NCBI GenBank assembly: GCA_023139575.1
Contig: JAGLNJ010000035.1
Location: 1-41,786 of the forward strand
Source of the DNA: Candidatus Omnitrophota bacterium
Lineage (GTDB): Bacteria > Omnitrophota > Gorgyraeia > Zapsychrales > JANLHA01
DNA length: 41,786 bases
Direction: 5' to 3'
The notes under the pieces were generated by a model that worked only from the letters and a program-made list of their open reading frames with translations, did no database searches and was not told the DNA's origin. Positions within the stretch are counted from its first letter, which is position 1. Every line of letters starts with the position of its first letter. Of the stretch, positions 34,285-41,786 are shown one piece after another. A program made the position numbers and the translations under genes.

Positions 34285-35694
34285 ATGTCAACTAAAAATA
34301 AAAGCGTAAATACTCTCTTTCTTGCCTGTTTTCTAATCCCCATAATTTATTGGGTTTATTTATTTTTCGCCTCCCAGCCCGAAATTGTCCATGACGCGGC
34401 AGGATATCAAATCCTGGGCAAAAACCTCATGAAAAACGGCTTCAAACACTATTTCACCACCGGCCCGAATCGTGAACCCGTTTATCCTTTTCTTGTCGCA
34501 TCATCAATGCAATGGGGCAAACTTCTCTCAGTCAGCTATATGCTGCCGCTCAAGATATTCCAGTTGCTCTTACTGTTCATCACGCAGCTTCTTTCATTTA
34601 AAATTCTGCAAAAGGCCGGGGTCAAGCCGCTCATAACGGGTTTGACCGTTCTTTATATGGGAATCTCGCCGGCTATGGTCAACTCCGCCCTTAGCGTCTA
34701 TTCTGAAATCGCCGCCTATCCTTTTATTTTGGGTATTATTCTTATTACCGCGACCTTTTGGAGTGGCCGCAACACCTTACGCGTCCGGCAATCCTTTTTG
34801 CTGGGTATCATATTAGCTGTGCTCTTTCTGTTGATCACATTAACAAAAGGGGCCTATGAAATCATCTTTTATATTTACCTTTTGCCCTTTTTGCTTTTGG
34901 CCTTCTTCATTCAAGGCAATAAGAAGTTTTTTTCCCGGCTCGCGGTTTTTCTTTTTACTTTTGCGACATTATTTCAAACAGCTATTATTTCCTATAAATT
35001 CCTCAACTATGAACACAATAATCAGTTCACGCTCACCGACCGGGCGTCCTGGGCCCTTTATGGCAGCATCGCCCGTCGGGTTGAAAAACTCACGCCGCAA
35101 CGTCTCATGACTGCCATCGCCTATATACCGGGCGAAGGCTTTTGTAACAGTGTCTTCGGTGAAGAGGCCTGTTATTTCTGGGGAATTGAGACCCTGGACA
35201 GCCTGGCGCTATCAAAATTCATGGCAGTAAATAACACCCACCCCTCGCATGAAGTCAATGCCGTTATGAAAAAAGAATCGCTTTTGAAATTGAAGGAGAA
35301 CCCCCTGCAATTCTTCCTTCTCATGCCGATTGACGGCTTAAAAATGTTTTTTTGGGAATCAACACGGATGGGTTTTGTTACCTATCCAAAATGGCTGGGC
35401 AATCTATTCACCTTTACACCGTTTAAGAACGGCATACGATTGATTGTTTCTTTGCTTACGCTGTTTGCGACGTGCTATTTGTTTTTCTTCGTTATAAAGA
35501 ATTGGAGTGATGTCTTTACGCATAAGCATAAAGACCGGCCTACCCACATTTATTTATTTATTCTGCTGATCAGCTGCAGTCACGTCGGGCTTTACTCCCT
35601 TTTTGATACCATTCCCCGGTTTGCCCTGCCCGTGGCGCCCTTGTTTCTTTTGACCATCGCCTTTGCTGCAGACAAACTGATTGCGCGTGATTGA
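34285..35694 (+). CDS. GT39/PMT_2-like membrane glycosyltransferase
   Basis: 469 residues and the only clear plus-strand gene. A first membrane helix (FLACFLIPIIYWVYLFF) is followed by an extracytoplasmic loop with HDAAGYQILGKNLMKNG and NREPVYPFLVAS, the pattern of ArnT/PMT_2 enzymes (acidic residue D37, then a PPLYP-like motif). About ten further hydrophobic segments follow, for example ITGLTVLYMGI and FVIKNW-flanking helices. Such enzymes use polyprenyl-phosphate sugars to glycosylate lipids or proteins on the outer face of the inner membrane. It is divergent from the glycan operon and shares its 193-base control region, so co-regulation is possible. The acceptor is unknown. Confidence 0.75.
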   Translation: MSTKNKSVNTLFLACFLIPIIYWVYLFFASQPEIVHDAAGYQILGKNLMKNGFKHYFTTGPNREPVYPFLVASSMQWGKLLSVSYMLPLKIFQLLLLFITQLLSFKILQKAGVKPLITGLTVLYMGISPAMVNSALSVYSEIAAYPFILGIILITATFWSGRNTLRVRQSFLLGIILAVLFLLITLTKGAYEIIFYIYLLPFLLLAFFIQGNKKFFSRLAVFLFTFATLFQTAIISYKFLNYEHNNQFTLTDRASWALYGSIARRVEKLTPQRLMTAIAYIPGEGFCNSVFGEEACYFWGIETLDSLALSKFMAVNNTHPSHEVNAVMKKESLLKLKENPLQFFLLMPIDGLKMFFWESTRMGFVTYPKWLGNLFTFTPFKNGIRLIVSLLTLFATCYLFFFVIKNWSDVFTHKHKDRPTHIYLFILLISCSHVGLYSLFDTIPRFALPVAPLFLLTIAFAADKLIARD

Positions 35695-35995
35695 TTATTG
35701 AAAATCCAAATCAACGACAGGACAGTAATCAAAGTCTTTCTATCTTCGACTTCCGCATCCTGGCCGCACCTTCCCGCTGAAAGGTGGAGGTGCGGGGAGT
35801 AGAGTCTAATAAAGTTACAACTTTAAAGTCAATGAGTCGCTCTCCAGAAGCTCAAGCAAACCTGACTTCAAGCTTTCTCACTACATTATTTAGGCTAAGT
35901 CCAAGACCAAAAACCCTGACAAGGATTTACAAATGGAACTCTACGACTACGTGATAAACCGGGTCAGGATGAAAGACACGCTATCGTGTTCTAAA
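35695..35995. other. Non-coding stretch downstream of the glycosyltransferase
   Basis: No gene is recognised. It holds only a hairpin: CCGCACCT (35764-35771) with AGGTGCGG (35788-35795). No T-run follows, so it is a weak terminator candidate at best. Confidence 0.4.
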
Positions 35996-36116
35996 AAAAA
36001 CTACTCCCTTCGGTCGTCATAACTTCTTGCGTTCTTAGAAGGAGAGGAGTTTTCAACTGTTTGGAAAGTTTTACAAGTATGTTTTTATGGGATATCAACC
36101 AAAGGGAGTAGTTTTT
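35996..36116. mobile_element. 121-bp inverted-repeat element (MITE-like)
   Basis: AAAAACTACTCCCTT (35996-36010) and AAGGGAGTAGTTTTT (36102-36116) are perfect 15-base inverted ends around 91 bases without a gene. The right end directly adjoins the helix-turn-helix gene remnant. No clear target-site duplication was found, so MITE is only the best guess; a remnant of an attachment or regulatory site is possible. Confidence 0.45.
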
Positions 36117-36289
36117 GTCATCTGAGTCAAATAGAGCTTTCCCGGAAATTAGGCATCTCCAGAGTATGGGTAACGCAATACCTGAACTTGCTAAAACTAC
36201 CAAAAGCGCAGTTGGATCATATTATGCACAATGGGGAAAAACAGATGATTACTGAAAGGAGTTTACGGCAGGATTTATCATCCGACTAA
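36117..36289 (+). pseudogene. Remnant of a helix-turn-helix (ParB/recombinase-associated) gene
   Basis: The frame with codons starting at 36119 reads HLSQIELSRKLGISRVWVT, then QYLNLLKLPKAQLD, and ends ITERSLRQDLSSD at a stop (36287-36289). The SQ-x-ELSRKLGISR-x-x-VTQ-LNLLKLP pattern is a ParB-like or recombinase-associated DNA-binding motif. There is no plausible start codon; the homology appears to begin at the edge of the inverted-repeat element, so the 5' part seems lost. The 3' end overlaps the antitoxin gene on the other strand by 12 bases. Probably a relic of a mobile element gene. Confidence 0.6.
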
Positions 36290-36604
36290 TTGGAGTACTT
36301 CTTTTCCCTTTTTATCAATTAGCTGCAATAGACGAGCAGCTGTACCATTGGGCTTATTAATTCCCATTTCCCATTTTTGCAAAGTTGTCGGTTGAATATT
36401 TAGAATATGGGCAAGAACGGCTTGACTGACATGAATTTTACTCCGAATCTTTTTTATATCTGCGGCATTATATTCTTTAGGTAAAGGGTACTTCAATTCA
36501 TCAAATTTCCGCATGGACTCTGAAACATCCATGACTTTTGACAGCCCCAAAAGCTCATCTTCAACCATGTTACGAATTTCATTTTTATCTCTTTTATTTT
36601 TCAT
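36278..36604 (-). CDS. XRE-family antitoxin (HigA-like)
   Basis: 108 residues from the ATG at 36602-36604, with a GGAGG ribosome binding site; a TTG at 36610 is less likely. The C-terminal half is an XRE helix-turn-helix, KIHVSQAVLAHILNIQPTTLQKWEMGINKPNG, then AARLLQLI, the standard form of HigA-type antitoxins. The N-terminal half is the toxin-facing part in relatives. It overlaps the toxin gene by 11 bases, so both are translated from one message. Expected role: neutralise the toxin and repress their common promoter at 37005-37033. Toxin-first order is typical of higBA-type modules. Confidence 0.85.
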   Translation of the reverse strand: MKNKRDKNEIRNMVEDELLGLSKVMDVSESMRKFDELKYPLPKEYNAADIKKIRSKIHVSQAVLAHILNIQPTTLQKWEMGINKPNGTAARLLQLIDKKGKEVLQLVG

Positions 36605-36980
36605 AATCAATTTCCTCCAAAATATTTTCTTTTACCGCCTTATTTAATGAAACCTCTGTAAACTTCTCATATTGCTGCGCTAAAATTTTCAAATAATTAG
36701 CTTCTTCATTGCTAAGATTGTCTTTATCTCCTTTAGAAAAAATATATACCGCGACAACTAATTTCTTATGTTCCCAAAAAACAATATTTCTGTATCCCCC
36801 ACTTTTCCCTTTTCCTTCTTTCGCAACACGAACTTTATGGAGCTTAGCGCCTAAATTATCCTTTTTATATTTATGAAAATTCTCAAACAATTCCTGAGCA
36901 TATTCTTTTTTACCAATCTTTTCATTCTTTAGCTCTTTTTTCAGCTTGTTTGAAAATGATTTATTTAATAAATATCTCAT
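36594..36980 (-). CDS. RelE/HigB-family toxin
   Basis: 128 residues from the ATG at 36978-36980, after an AAAGAG ribosome binding site; a TTG at 37004 is possible but lies at the predicted -10 box. LHKVRVAKEGKGKSGGYRNIVFW and VYIFSKGDKDNLSNEE match the HigB2/RelE group, where KGKSGGYR and the (F)SK-x-DK segment carry catalytic and rRNA-contact residues. The extended Lys-rich N-terminal helix region (NKSFSNKLKKELKNEK) is usual. Such toxins cleave mRNA on the ribosome. It is the first gene of the toxin-antitoxin operon and is flanked by mobile-element remnants. Confidence 0.85.
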   Translation of the reverse strand: MRYLLNKSFSNKLKKELKNEKIGKKEYAQELFENFHKYKKDNLGAKLHKVRVAKEGKGKSGGYRNIVFWEHKKLVVAVYIFSKGDKDNLSNEEANYLKILAQQYEKFTEVSLNKAVKENILEEIDYEK

Positions 36981-37004
36981 TAAACTCTTTCTTGCTTCAA
37001 CCAA

Positions 37005-37033
37005 AGTATATCATCTAATCATACACTTTGCAA
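37005..37033 (-). promoter_or_regulatory. Promoter of the toxin-antitoxin operon
   Basis: On the minus strand TTGCAA (37033-37028) and TATACT (37010-37005) are 17 bases apart. The predicted start is near 36998, 18 bases before the toxin ATG. No clear operator palindrome was identified. Confidence 0.6.
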
Positions 37034-37048
37034 ATACATATTTTAAAT

Positions 37049-37255
37049 TTAAAATTGTCCGCCCCATAGATATCTTTTTACCTCCGGCACCTCTTTGAAC
37101 ACATACCGGGCATTGATGCTTTTGATCAATCGCATGACTTGCCCTCCCGGATACTTCGGCAAAAATCGACACAAATAATGAACATAATTTTGATCAAATC
37201 CCTTTTGCTGCATCTCAATGGCATATCGCTCTTTGAAGCTTTTCATTGACTCCAC
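37049..37255 (-). pseudogene. IS200/IS605-type transposase (Y1) remnant
   Basis: A 68-codon open piece reads DQNYVHYLCRFLPKYPG, then VMRLIKSINARYVFKEVPEV and RYLWGGQF before a stop. This is the central part of Y1 transposases, where the metal motif is usually D-HVH (here NYVH, first His lost) and the LWGG-x-FW segment continues to the catalytic Tyr helix, missing here. The N-terminal strand and the C-terminal third are absent. Upstream codons stay open for about 14 residues without family similarity. It is therefore a decayed insertion sequence, unlikely to be active, and marks past mobility beside the restriction-modification operon. Confidence 0.7.
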
Positions 37256-37305
37256 TATCGTGTATATAGATGTTTTTCTTGGCTTTTTTTTATTCTCGAT
37301 AAGTA

Positions 37306-38106
37306 TTAAGAAGAAATCCCTCCGTTTCTCGCGACACTATCTCTGTAAATTTTGATATCTTCCTGCTTCCCAATCTTGCGAAACACAAATAAATGCTCGT
37401 GCATAATTAACTGGAAATCTCTTTTTTGAGCGTTCCAGTATCTTGTTGTACCGCAATTATGTTGTAATTTTATTATATCTTCCTTGAGAATAAATCCTGC
37501 CCTCAGGAATACCTGCATAACACTGTAAGCCAACGGAACAAAATGTCGCCTTCTTCGAGTATCGCCTATTAAAATCGCACAATACTTACCCGGCTTGAGA
37601 ACCCGATAACACTCCTGAGCAACTTCACCTATCTGTTTACAAAATTTATCTAAACTACTGGATGAGGACAAGTCTCCTTCAACGGCTTTCTCTCCGTATT
37701 TAATGATATTCAAATAAGGCGGGTGCGTTGCAACAAGGTCTATGGAAGCATCTTTAATATTCTTTAGATTTTTCGCGTCGCCCGGCTCTATCTGAGGCTC
37801 AAAAACTCGCTTCTCACTTTCAAACCGGCAACTCTCCTTTGCTAACTTCACAACCTCAGGATGGATATCATAAGCAATCCCTTTTCGGCCAAGCAATTTC
37901 GCCTCAATCATCGTTGTTCCGCTTCCCACCATCGGGTCCAAAACAATATCCCCTTCCTGAGAATAAAGCTGAATTATATTCCTTGCTATCTGTGGAGCCC
38001 AATTACCTCTATATTTAGCACTATGCGTTGCCCATTTCCCCCGCTCGGGGAAAGACCATACTGTTGTTGTTTGCACTTGACTATCTTCTTCTATTGTTTT
38101 TTGCAT
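37306..38106 (-). CDS. Second DNA methyltransferase of the DpnII-like system (N4/N6)
   Basis: 266 residues. The SAM-binding motif DPMVGSGTTMIEA (57-69) precedes the catalytic HPPY (128-131), giving order I-IV as in the gamma-type layout, unlike DpnA where the PPY motif comes first. WSFPERGKWATHSAKYRG and the NW-x-PQ segment are family features of N6_N4 DNA methylases. The start overlaps the endonuclease stop by one base (TAATG), so the two are translationally coupled. In DpnII systems a second methylase protects other DNA forms; here it may methylate GATC or another site. Specificity is unproven. Confidence 0.82.
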   Translation of the reverse strand: MQKTIEEDSQVQTTTVWSFPERGKWATHSAKYRGNWAPQIARNIIQLYSQEGDIVLDPMVGSGTTMIEAKLLGRKGIAYDIHPEVVKLAKESCRFESEKRVFEPQIEPGDAKNLKNIKDASIDLVATHPPYLNIIKYGEKAVEGDLSSSSSLDKFCKQIGEVAQECYRVLKPGKYCAILIGDTRRRRHFVPLAYSVMQVFLRAGFILKEDIIKLQHNCGTTRYWNAQKRDFQLIMHEHLFVFRKIGKQEDIKIYRDSVARNGGISS

Positions 38107-39026
38107 TATAAATTATCCTTAATAATTCTGCTCAATATCCCCTGCTCAAGCATTGAAATATTGAATAAATAATCAATATGATTGAACGTTTCCTCCAGGG
38201 GCCTCTCGGTAGTTTTCCATCCCTGACCATCCGTAATCCAAACAAAAGGAACGCCTGCTTTGTTCAAAAAGTCATATAATGACTTATATTCACCTGCTGT
38301 GGCTTTTAGCTTTGACCCGCCACCCCCATAATAGTTGGTTTCTATCAAATAAACCTGCTGATTGTTATATATGGCAAAATCATATATCCTCGATGATTTG
38401 TCAACCGGGACATCCTTCTTAAATTCCGCCTTAATTTTAAAAGAAGTAGCTCCCCTTATATACTGGAATCCATTATCATCACAAATCTTCTTAATAAAAA
38501 CTTCAACAATATTCTCCATCGTCGTGCCACCGCGATTCTTCCTGCCATTACTATCCAATCCGACTTCAACACCTGTCACATAATCCACAACATTTTTTAT
38601 CTTCTCCTCCTTGAAAATACTGATTAGCCCCGTCCCCTTAACAAAACCAAGAGCTTTCTCTATCTGCGCCTCATCAACTGATGAATCTTTAAAAATAAAA
38701 CTGTCATATTGCAAACCATCACCTGTATATTTTGTCAGAATATTGAAATTCTTATCCCTGCAAGCCAACAAAACAGGAATAACAGAAATAACAGCAGGAT
38801 GTTTTTTAAGCAAGTACCTGAACTCTTTATCGAAATCCTTTTTCCCGACAAGATAATTTAAGATGTTTAGATTTAATTCAATATCTCTAATATTTCCAAA
38901 AACTTTATTCCAATTGACAAAATAATCCCAGTCAGTGTTTGAGTCTTTAAGATTCGATATTAAATATCGAAATATTTCCTTGTCTGATTTACAGTCGATT
39001 ATTTTATAAATATCCAGATATTTCAT
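38106..39026 (-). CDS. DpnII/MboI-family type II restriction endonuclease
   Basis: 306 residues, the expected size. Family marks: LACRDKNFNIL (87-97), GLDSNGRKNRGGT (156-168), and the PD-(D/E)xK-type core around D216 in IYDFAIY with LIETNYYGGGGSKLK (227-241), where E229 is the likely second metal ligand. The NYYGGGGSKLK stretch corresponds to NFYSSGGSKL of DpnII relatives, which cut unmethylated GATC. It starts one base after the Dam-type methylase stop and overlaps the second methylase by one base. GATC sites occur in this window (for example near 433), so the host must rely on the methylases. Confidence 0.88.
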   Translation of the reverse strand: MKYLDIYKIIDCKSDKEIFRYLISNLKDSNTDWDYFVNWNKVFGNIRDIELNLNILNYLVGKKDFDKEFRYLLKKHPAVISVIPVLLACRDKNFNILTKYTGDGLQYDSFIFKDSSVDEAQIEKALGFVKGTGLISIFKEEKIKNVVDYVTGVEVGLDSNGRKNRGGTTMENIVEVFIKKICDDNGFQYIRGATSFKIKAEFKKDVPVDKSSRIYDFAIYNNQQVYLIETNYYGGGGSKLKATAGEYKSLYDFLNKAGVPFVWITDGQGWKTTERPLEETFNHIDYLFNISMLEQGILSRIIKDNL

Positions 39027-39027
39027 T

Positions 39028-39942
39028 TTAATAATTCCTCACTAAAATCTCTTTAATTTCCCCTCTTTTATCCGCGTTACAGTTAATCATTCTTGTCGCG
39101 TTTAATCTTACTATCTTGTATTTTTTGTAAAGGTCATCAAAAAAATTATCTTTCGGGTCAAGATTTTTCGGGTCAGAATTACTTAACATCACAAGAGCGC
39201 CTTTTTTATCCAATTTATCAAAGACATCTTTCAAGCGTCTCTGCTCGCTATCGCTAAAAACAGCTTGGCAATAATTTGTAAAACTTGCAGTTTTTGAAAG
39301 AGGCCGATAAGGCGGGTCGAAATAAACAAAAGATTGAGAATCAGCGTATCGCAGGCAAAGGGAAAAATCCCCATTAATTATCTCAGCGTTTTTCAGAACT
39401 TCTTTTACGGCATAAAGATTTTCTTCATCACAAATAGTCGGATTCTTATATCTTCCAAACGGGACATTAAATTCACCTTTTGAATTTACCCGATACAAGC
39501 CATTGAAGCAGGTTTTGTTGAGGAAAACAAGCAAGGACGCTTTTCTAACACAATTATTTACAACTTTGCTTAATATTAACTCATTATATTCTGTCCTTCT
39601 CGCATAATAAAAAGCTTCTCGTTTTTTTTCTGTTTTAGACAAATATTCCGATTCAAGCTCTGCCAAATCTCCAACCAGCTTATTTATTCTGTTCCTGATA
39701 GTCCGATAGCAATTGGCCACCTCCGGATTGATTTCATACAAATATATATTCTCAAAATCAAATTCACTTGCAAGCCGGAAGAAAACAGCCCCGCCTCCCA
39801 AGAATGGCTCAAAATAGCTCTTCATCCGCCCTGTATTAAGCAATTGCCCGGGAAAATATGCCCGCATCTGGCTAATGAGCTGTCCTTTGCCACCTGCCCA
39901 TTTTAGAAATGGTTTTACCTGTATTTTTTCTATGACACTCAT
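39028..39942 (-). CDS. Dam-family DNA adenine methyltransferase (DpnM-like)
   Basis: 304 residues of the D12 class. PFLKWAGGKGQL (11-22) binds SAM; YFEPFLGGGAVFF (43-55); NKTCFNGLYRVN (142-153) with NVPFGRY; and the catalytic DPPY at 209-212 in SFVYFDPPYRPL. These are the DpnM/Dam family motifs, methylating adenine N6 in GATC. As first gene of the operon it is made before the endonuclease, which fits safe establishment. An AAAAGGA ribosome binding site precedes the ATG and a promoter candidate lies at 40004-40032. Confidence 0.9.
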   Translation of the reverse strand: MSVIEKIQVKPFLKWAGGKGQLISQMRAYFPGQLLNTGRMKSYFEPFLGGGAVFFRLASEFDFENIYLYEINPEVANCYRTIRNRINKLVGDLAELESEYLSKTEKKREAFYYARRTEYNELILSKVVNNCVRKASLLVFLNKTCFNGLYRVNSKGEFNVPFGRYKNPTICDEENLYAVKEVLKNAEIINGDFSLCLRYADSQSFVYFDPPYRPLSKTASFTNYCQAVFSDSEQRRLKDVFDKLDKKGALVMLSNSDPKNLDPKDNFFDDLYKKYKIVRLNATRMINCNADKRGEIKEILVRNY

Positions 39943-40003
39943 AATCGTCCTTTTAAATAGGGGTAATTGGCTTTGTTCAAAGCGGGGAATCGGAAGTTGT
40001 TAT

Positions 40004-40032
40004 ATTCTAACCCCATTCCACCATTTTGACAA
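40004..40032 (-). promoter_or_regulatory. Promoter of the restriction-modification operon
   Basis: On the minus strand TTGTCA (40032-40027) and TAGAAT (40009-40004) are 17 bases apart, each one base off consensus. Predicted start is near 39997, leaving a leader of about 55 bases. Confidence 0.5.
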
Positions 40033-40096
40033 GTTGAAGTCTTTTCCAACACAAGATGAGCCTAAACGATGGGGTCACTTTTGAGGGATAATTCGT

Positions 40097-40133
40097 GGAC
40101 ACGTACCTGATTTGCTAAATCAGGTACGTGTCC
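40097..40133. repeat. Perfect 17-base-arm hairpin
   Basis: GGACACGTACCTGATTT (40097-40113) and AAATCAGGTACGTGTCC (40117-40133) pair fully around a GCT loop. It lies 4 bases after the alpha-2-macroglobulin stop on the transcribed strand, without a T-run. The GGGGACACGTACC form is like the GGGGACAG repeats of the glycan operon spacers. It could protect the mRNA 3' end or be a REP-type transposition unit. Confidence 0.75.
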
Positions 40134-40137
40134 CCCA

Positions 40138-41786
40138 TTAGTTCCGGTCCAAAACCGTCATTTGTATTTCGGCGCTGTTCGCCCTTATCTCCGGCACATA
40201 CATCGCGTGCACCTGATTGGGCATGCCGTGGAATGTCCCCGGGATCTCAGCGCGCAGTTCATAAGAAATTTTATGTTCACCTTGCTTAAGCTTGGGTATA
40301 AAGAACGCCGCCTTCTGGTCACGGAATTCTTTATAAAACCATGTTTTATCCTTATGGCCATATACATTATCTTCAATACTTTCCGCCTCACCGGTCCCGC
40401 TTTTCAGCTCCACGGCCTCAAAACCGGCGGGTTTATAATCTTCAACCACCAAATATTCATAATGGTTTTTGGCATCAAGGGTAATGTCCACGCGGACGCG
40501 TTCGCCGCTTTTGATTTCATCGCCGCTCTTCAACTCCTGCCAATCCGAGACATATCCTTTCAATAAGGTTTCTTTTTTCGCTTCCTTAAAGTATTGTCGT
40601 TTAACAAAGACCTCGTTTCCTGCCGGGGTGATATTTTCTTCTAAGGTGAAATATTTGAGATATCCGGAAAAATACAATGCCCCGGCGCCGTTGAATTTTA
40701 CTTTTATGTTGTTTTTACCGTCTTTGAGATGATCGTTGTCCAGATGTATCGACCGGGCAAAGGTAAAAACATTATCCGCGCTGACATTACCTTTCCGAAC
40801 AGATTTATTATTAACCAGAATTTCGTACTCATAATCGGGATTTAATTCATTAGTTGATTTAAGATAATCGCTCAATCCCAATATCGCGATGGCGGTGTCA
40901 CGGGTGTTTTTCCAGCTCGCTCCCCGGCGGTTTAAGGCCATCCATTTTACCGCCGGCTCCAAATAAGGGCTCTGTGGATCAATATTGGCCAAGGCCTTAA
41001 TACAGAAAGCCGTGGCTTCCACGCCGCCTTCACTCCAGCGGTAATGGATACCTGACTCTCCCCAATGGGCCGTACCATTTTCTTTATCCTCCAGAATACC
41101 ATTGGCGAGGTTGCGCGCCAGAATTTGGGCATGTTCGGCGTTCCCGGTATTAAATTCTGACAGGGCAAACAAGGCCCGGGTATAGGGATTAAGCTTATCG
41201 CGCATCCGCCAAAGCCTTTCGCTTTGCTTGCGGTCAAATTTACTGCGTGATTTTGTTTGCGAAATGGCATTCAGCATCCATGCCAACATATCGGGATTAT
41301 CTTCTTCCTCGACAAGTTCCTTTCGCAAATAAGAAACGCCTCGGGAAATTACGTTATTTTTAACATTGATGCCGGCATCCCTGGCCAGGGCCAAGCCCCA
41401 TACGACATACGCGCTCATGAAGCGATCCGAATCACCTTTTTTCCACCATCCCCAGCCGCCGTCGCTGTGCTGAAAATCATAGAGGCGTTTTAATCCGTCC
41501 CGGGTCATCGCGCCCAGTTTATCCAGGTTCGGTGTTTCTGATCTCTTCGGATGCCCTTTGGGATCGCCGCGCGGTTCCAGAACATCACTGATATAGGCTA
41601 ACGCCTGTTGTTTGGAAATACCCAAATCCTGCAAGGTCTTGACAACGATCACCGACGGGAGAAAACGGCTTATTGTCTGTTCCACACAACCATAAGGATA
41701 ATCCGCTAAATACGGCAAGGCATCGAGCATCGCCGCCGCCATCGAAGGCGATAACCGTATCTGCAAGCTGGTAGACGAGGGGATCC
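40138..41786 (-). CDS. Bacterial alpha-2-macroglobulin, C-terminal part (5' end outside window)
   Basis: 548 visible codons; the frame stays open to the right edge, so the start is outside. DALPYLADYPYGCVEQTISRF holds the thioester motif C-V-E-Q (Cys and Gln 3 residues apart), preceded by SLQIRLSPSMAAAMLD, typical of the family. A helical toroid domain follows (GGWGWWKKGDSDRFMSAYVVWGL, then WGESGIHYRWSEGGVEATAFCIKAL), and a beta-rich tail (about the last 170 residues) resembles the MG10/receptor-type domain, ending VPEIRANSAEIQM. These periplasmic protease traps are often lipoproteins paired with penicillin-binding protein 1C; neither the signal peptide nor a partner is visible here. Unrelated to the defence genes to its left. 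Confidence 0.88.
   Translation of the reverse strand, partial: IPSSTSLQIRLSPSMAAAMLDALPYLADYPYGCVEQTISRFLPSVIVVKTLQDLGISKQQALAYISDVLEPRGDPKGHPKRSETPNLDKLGAMTRDGLKRLYDFQHSDGGWGWWKKGDSDRFMSAYVVWGLALARDAGINVKNNVISRGVSYLRKELVEEEDNPDMLAWMLNAISQTKSRSKFDRKQSERLWRMRDKLNPYTRALFALSEFNTGNAEHAQILARNLANGILEDKENGTAHWGESGIHYRWSEGGVEATAFCIKALANIDPQSPYLEPAVKWMALNRRGASWKNTRDTAIAILGLSDYLKSTNELNPDYEYEILVNNKSVRKGNVSADNVFTFARSIHLDNDHLKDGKNNIKVKFNGAGALYFSGYLKYFTLEENITPAGNEVFVKRQYFKEAKKETLLKGYVSDWQELKSGDEIKSGERVRVDITLDAKNHYEYLVVEDYKPAGFEAVELKSGTGEAESIEDNVYGHKDKTWFYKEFRDQKAAFFIPKLKQGEHKISYELRAEIPGTFHGMPNQVHAMYVPEIRANSAEIQMTVLDRN

Noticed and set aside
35764-35795. Intrinsic terminator after the GT39-like gene
   Set aside because: The 8-base stem has no following T-run and lies 70 bases past the stop codon.
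35991-36203. Minus-strand open frame of 70 codons
   Set aside because: It is antisense to the helix-turn-helix remnant and the inverted-repeat element, with no family similarity.
1-41786. tRNA, rRNA or CRISPR array
   Set aside because: No cloverleaf, ribosomal RNA or regularly spaced direct repeats were seen on reading both strands; short unusual RNAs could be missed.

Overview
The window looks like chromosomal DNA (possibly a fosmid-type clone) of an uncultured, moderately AT-rich, Gram-negative-type bacterium. Reasons: a multi-enzyme surface-glycan locus, a bacterial alpha-2-macroglobulin, and degenerate GGGGACAG-type palindromes in the spacers. Candidatus Omnitrophota (OP3) or a similar environmental lineage is my guess from the gene style; the sequence does not prove it. 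No rRNA, tRNA or CRISPR array was seen.

Region 1 (1-34145, minus strand): one unbroken run of about 30 co-oriented genes, many overlapping by 4-14 bases, reading leftward from a near-consensus promoter at 34118-34145. The first gene is a MarR-type regulator, and an inverted repeat lies over its -10 and start region, so autoregulation is likely. In transcription order: UDP-sugar 4,6-dehydratase-like SDR, RmlD-like reductase, GalE-like epimerase, a nucleotidyltransferase-kinase fusion, another SDR, two DegT/StrS aminotransferases, a split transketolase whose second subunit has only the pyrimidine-binding domain, a DJ-1/PfpI protein, a cupin fused to an acetolactate-synthase-like ThDP enzyme, an altronate-dehydratase-like enzyme, a radical SAM enzyme, a TIM-barrel isomerase, a TIGR04372-type glycosyltransferase, a B12-type radical SAM enzyme, a paralogous pair of unknown proteins, two paralogous large membrane proteins, a zinc dehydrogenase, a pentulose-phosphate epimerase homologue, a second TIM-barrel isomerase, two paralogous nucleotidyltransferases, a GT2-GtrA fusion, another B12-type radical SAM enzyme, another zinc dehydrogenase, a GDPD-like protein, and the start of an ABC exporter. 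Together this reads as synthesis, activation, assembly and export of a glycan containing at least one unusual sugar. The ThDP enzymes suggest two-carbon (ketol or acyl) transfer, as for branched or chain-extended sugars; that part is inference.

Region 2 (34146-35694, plus strand): a divergent GT39-like membrane glycosyltransferase with its own promoter.

Region 3 (35695-40137): a small mobile/defence island with a helix-turn-helix gene remnant beside a 121-bp inverted-repeat element, a toxin-antitoxin pair in toxin-first order, an IS200-type transposase remnant, and a three-gene DpnII-like (GATC) restriction-modification operon (Dam-type methylase, endonuclease, second methylase).

Region 4 (40138-41786): the C-terminal part of a bacterial alpha-2-macroglobulin with its thioester motif, cut by the window edge at a BamHI sequence (GGATCC).
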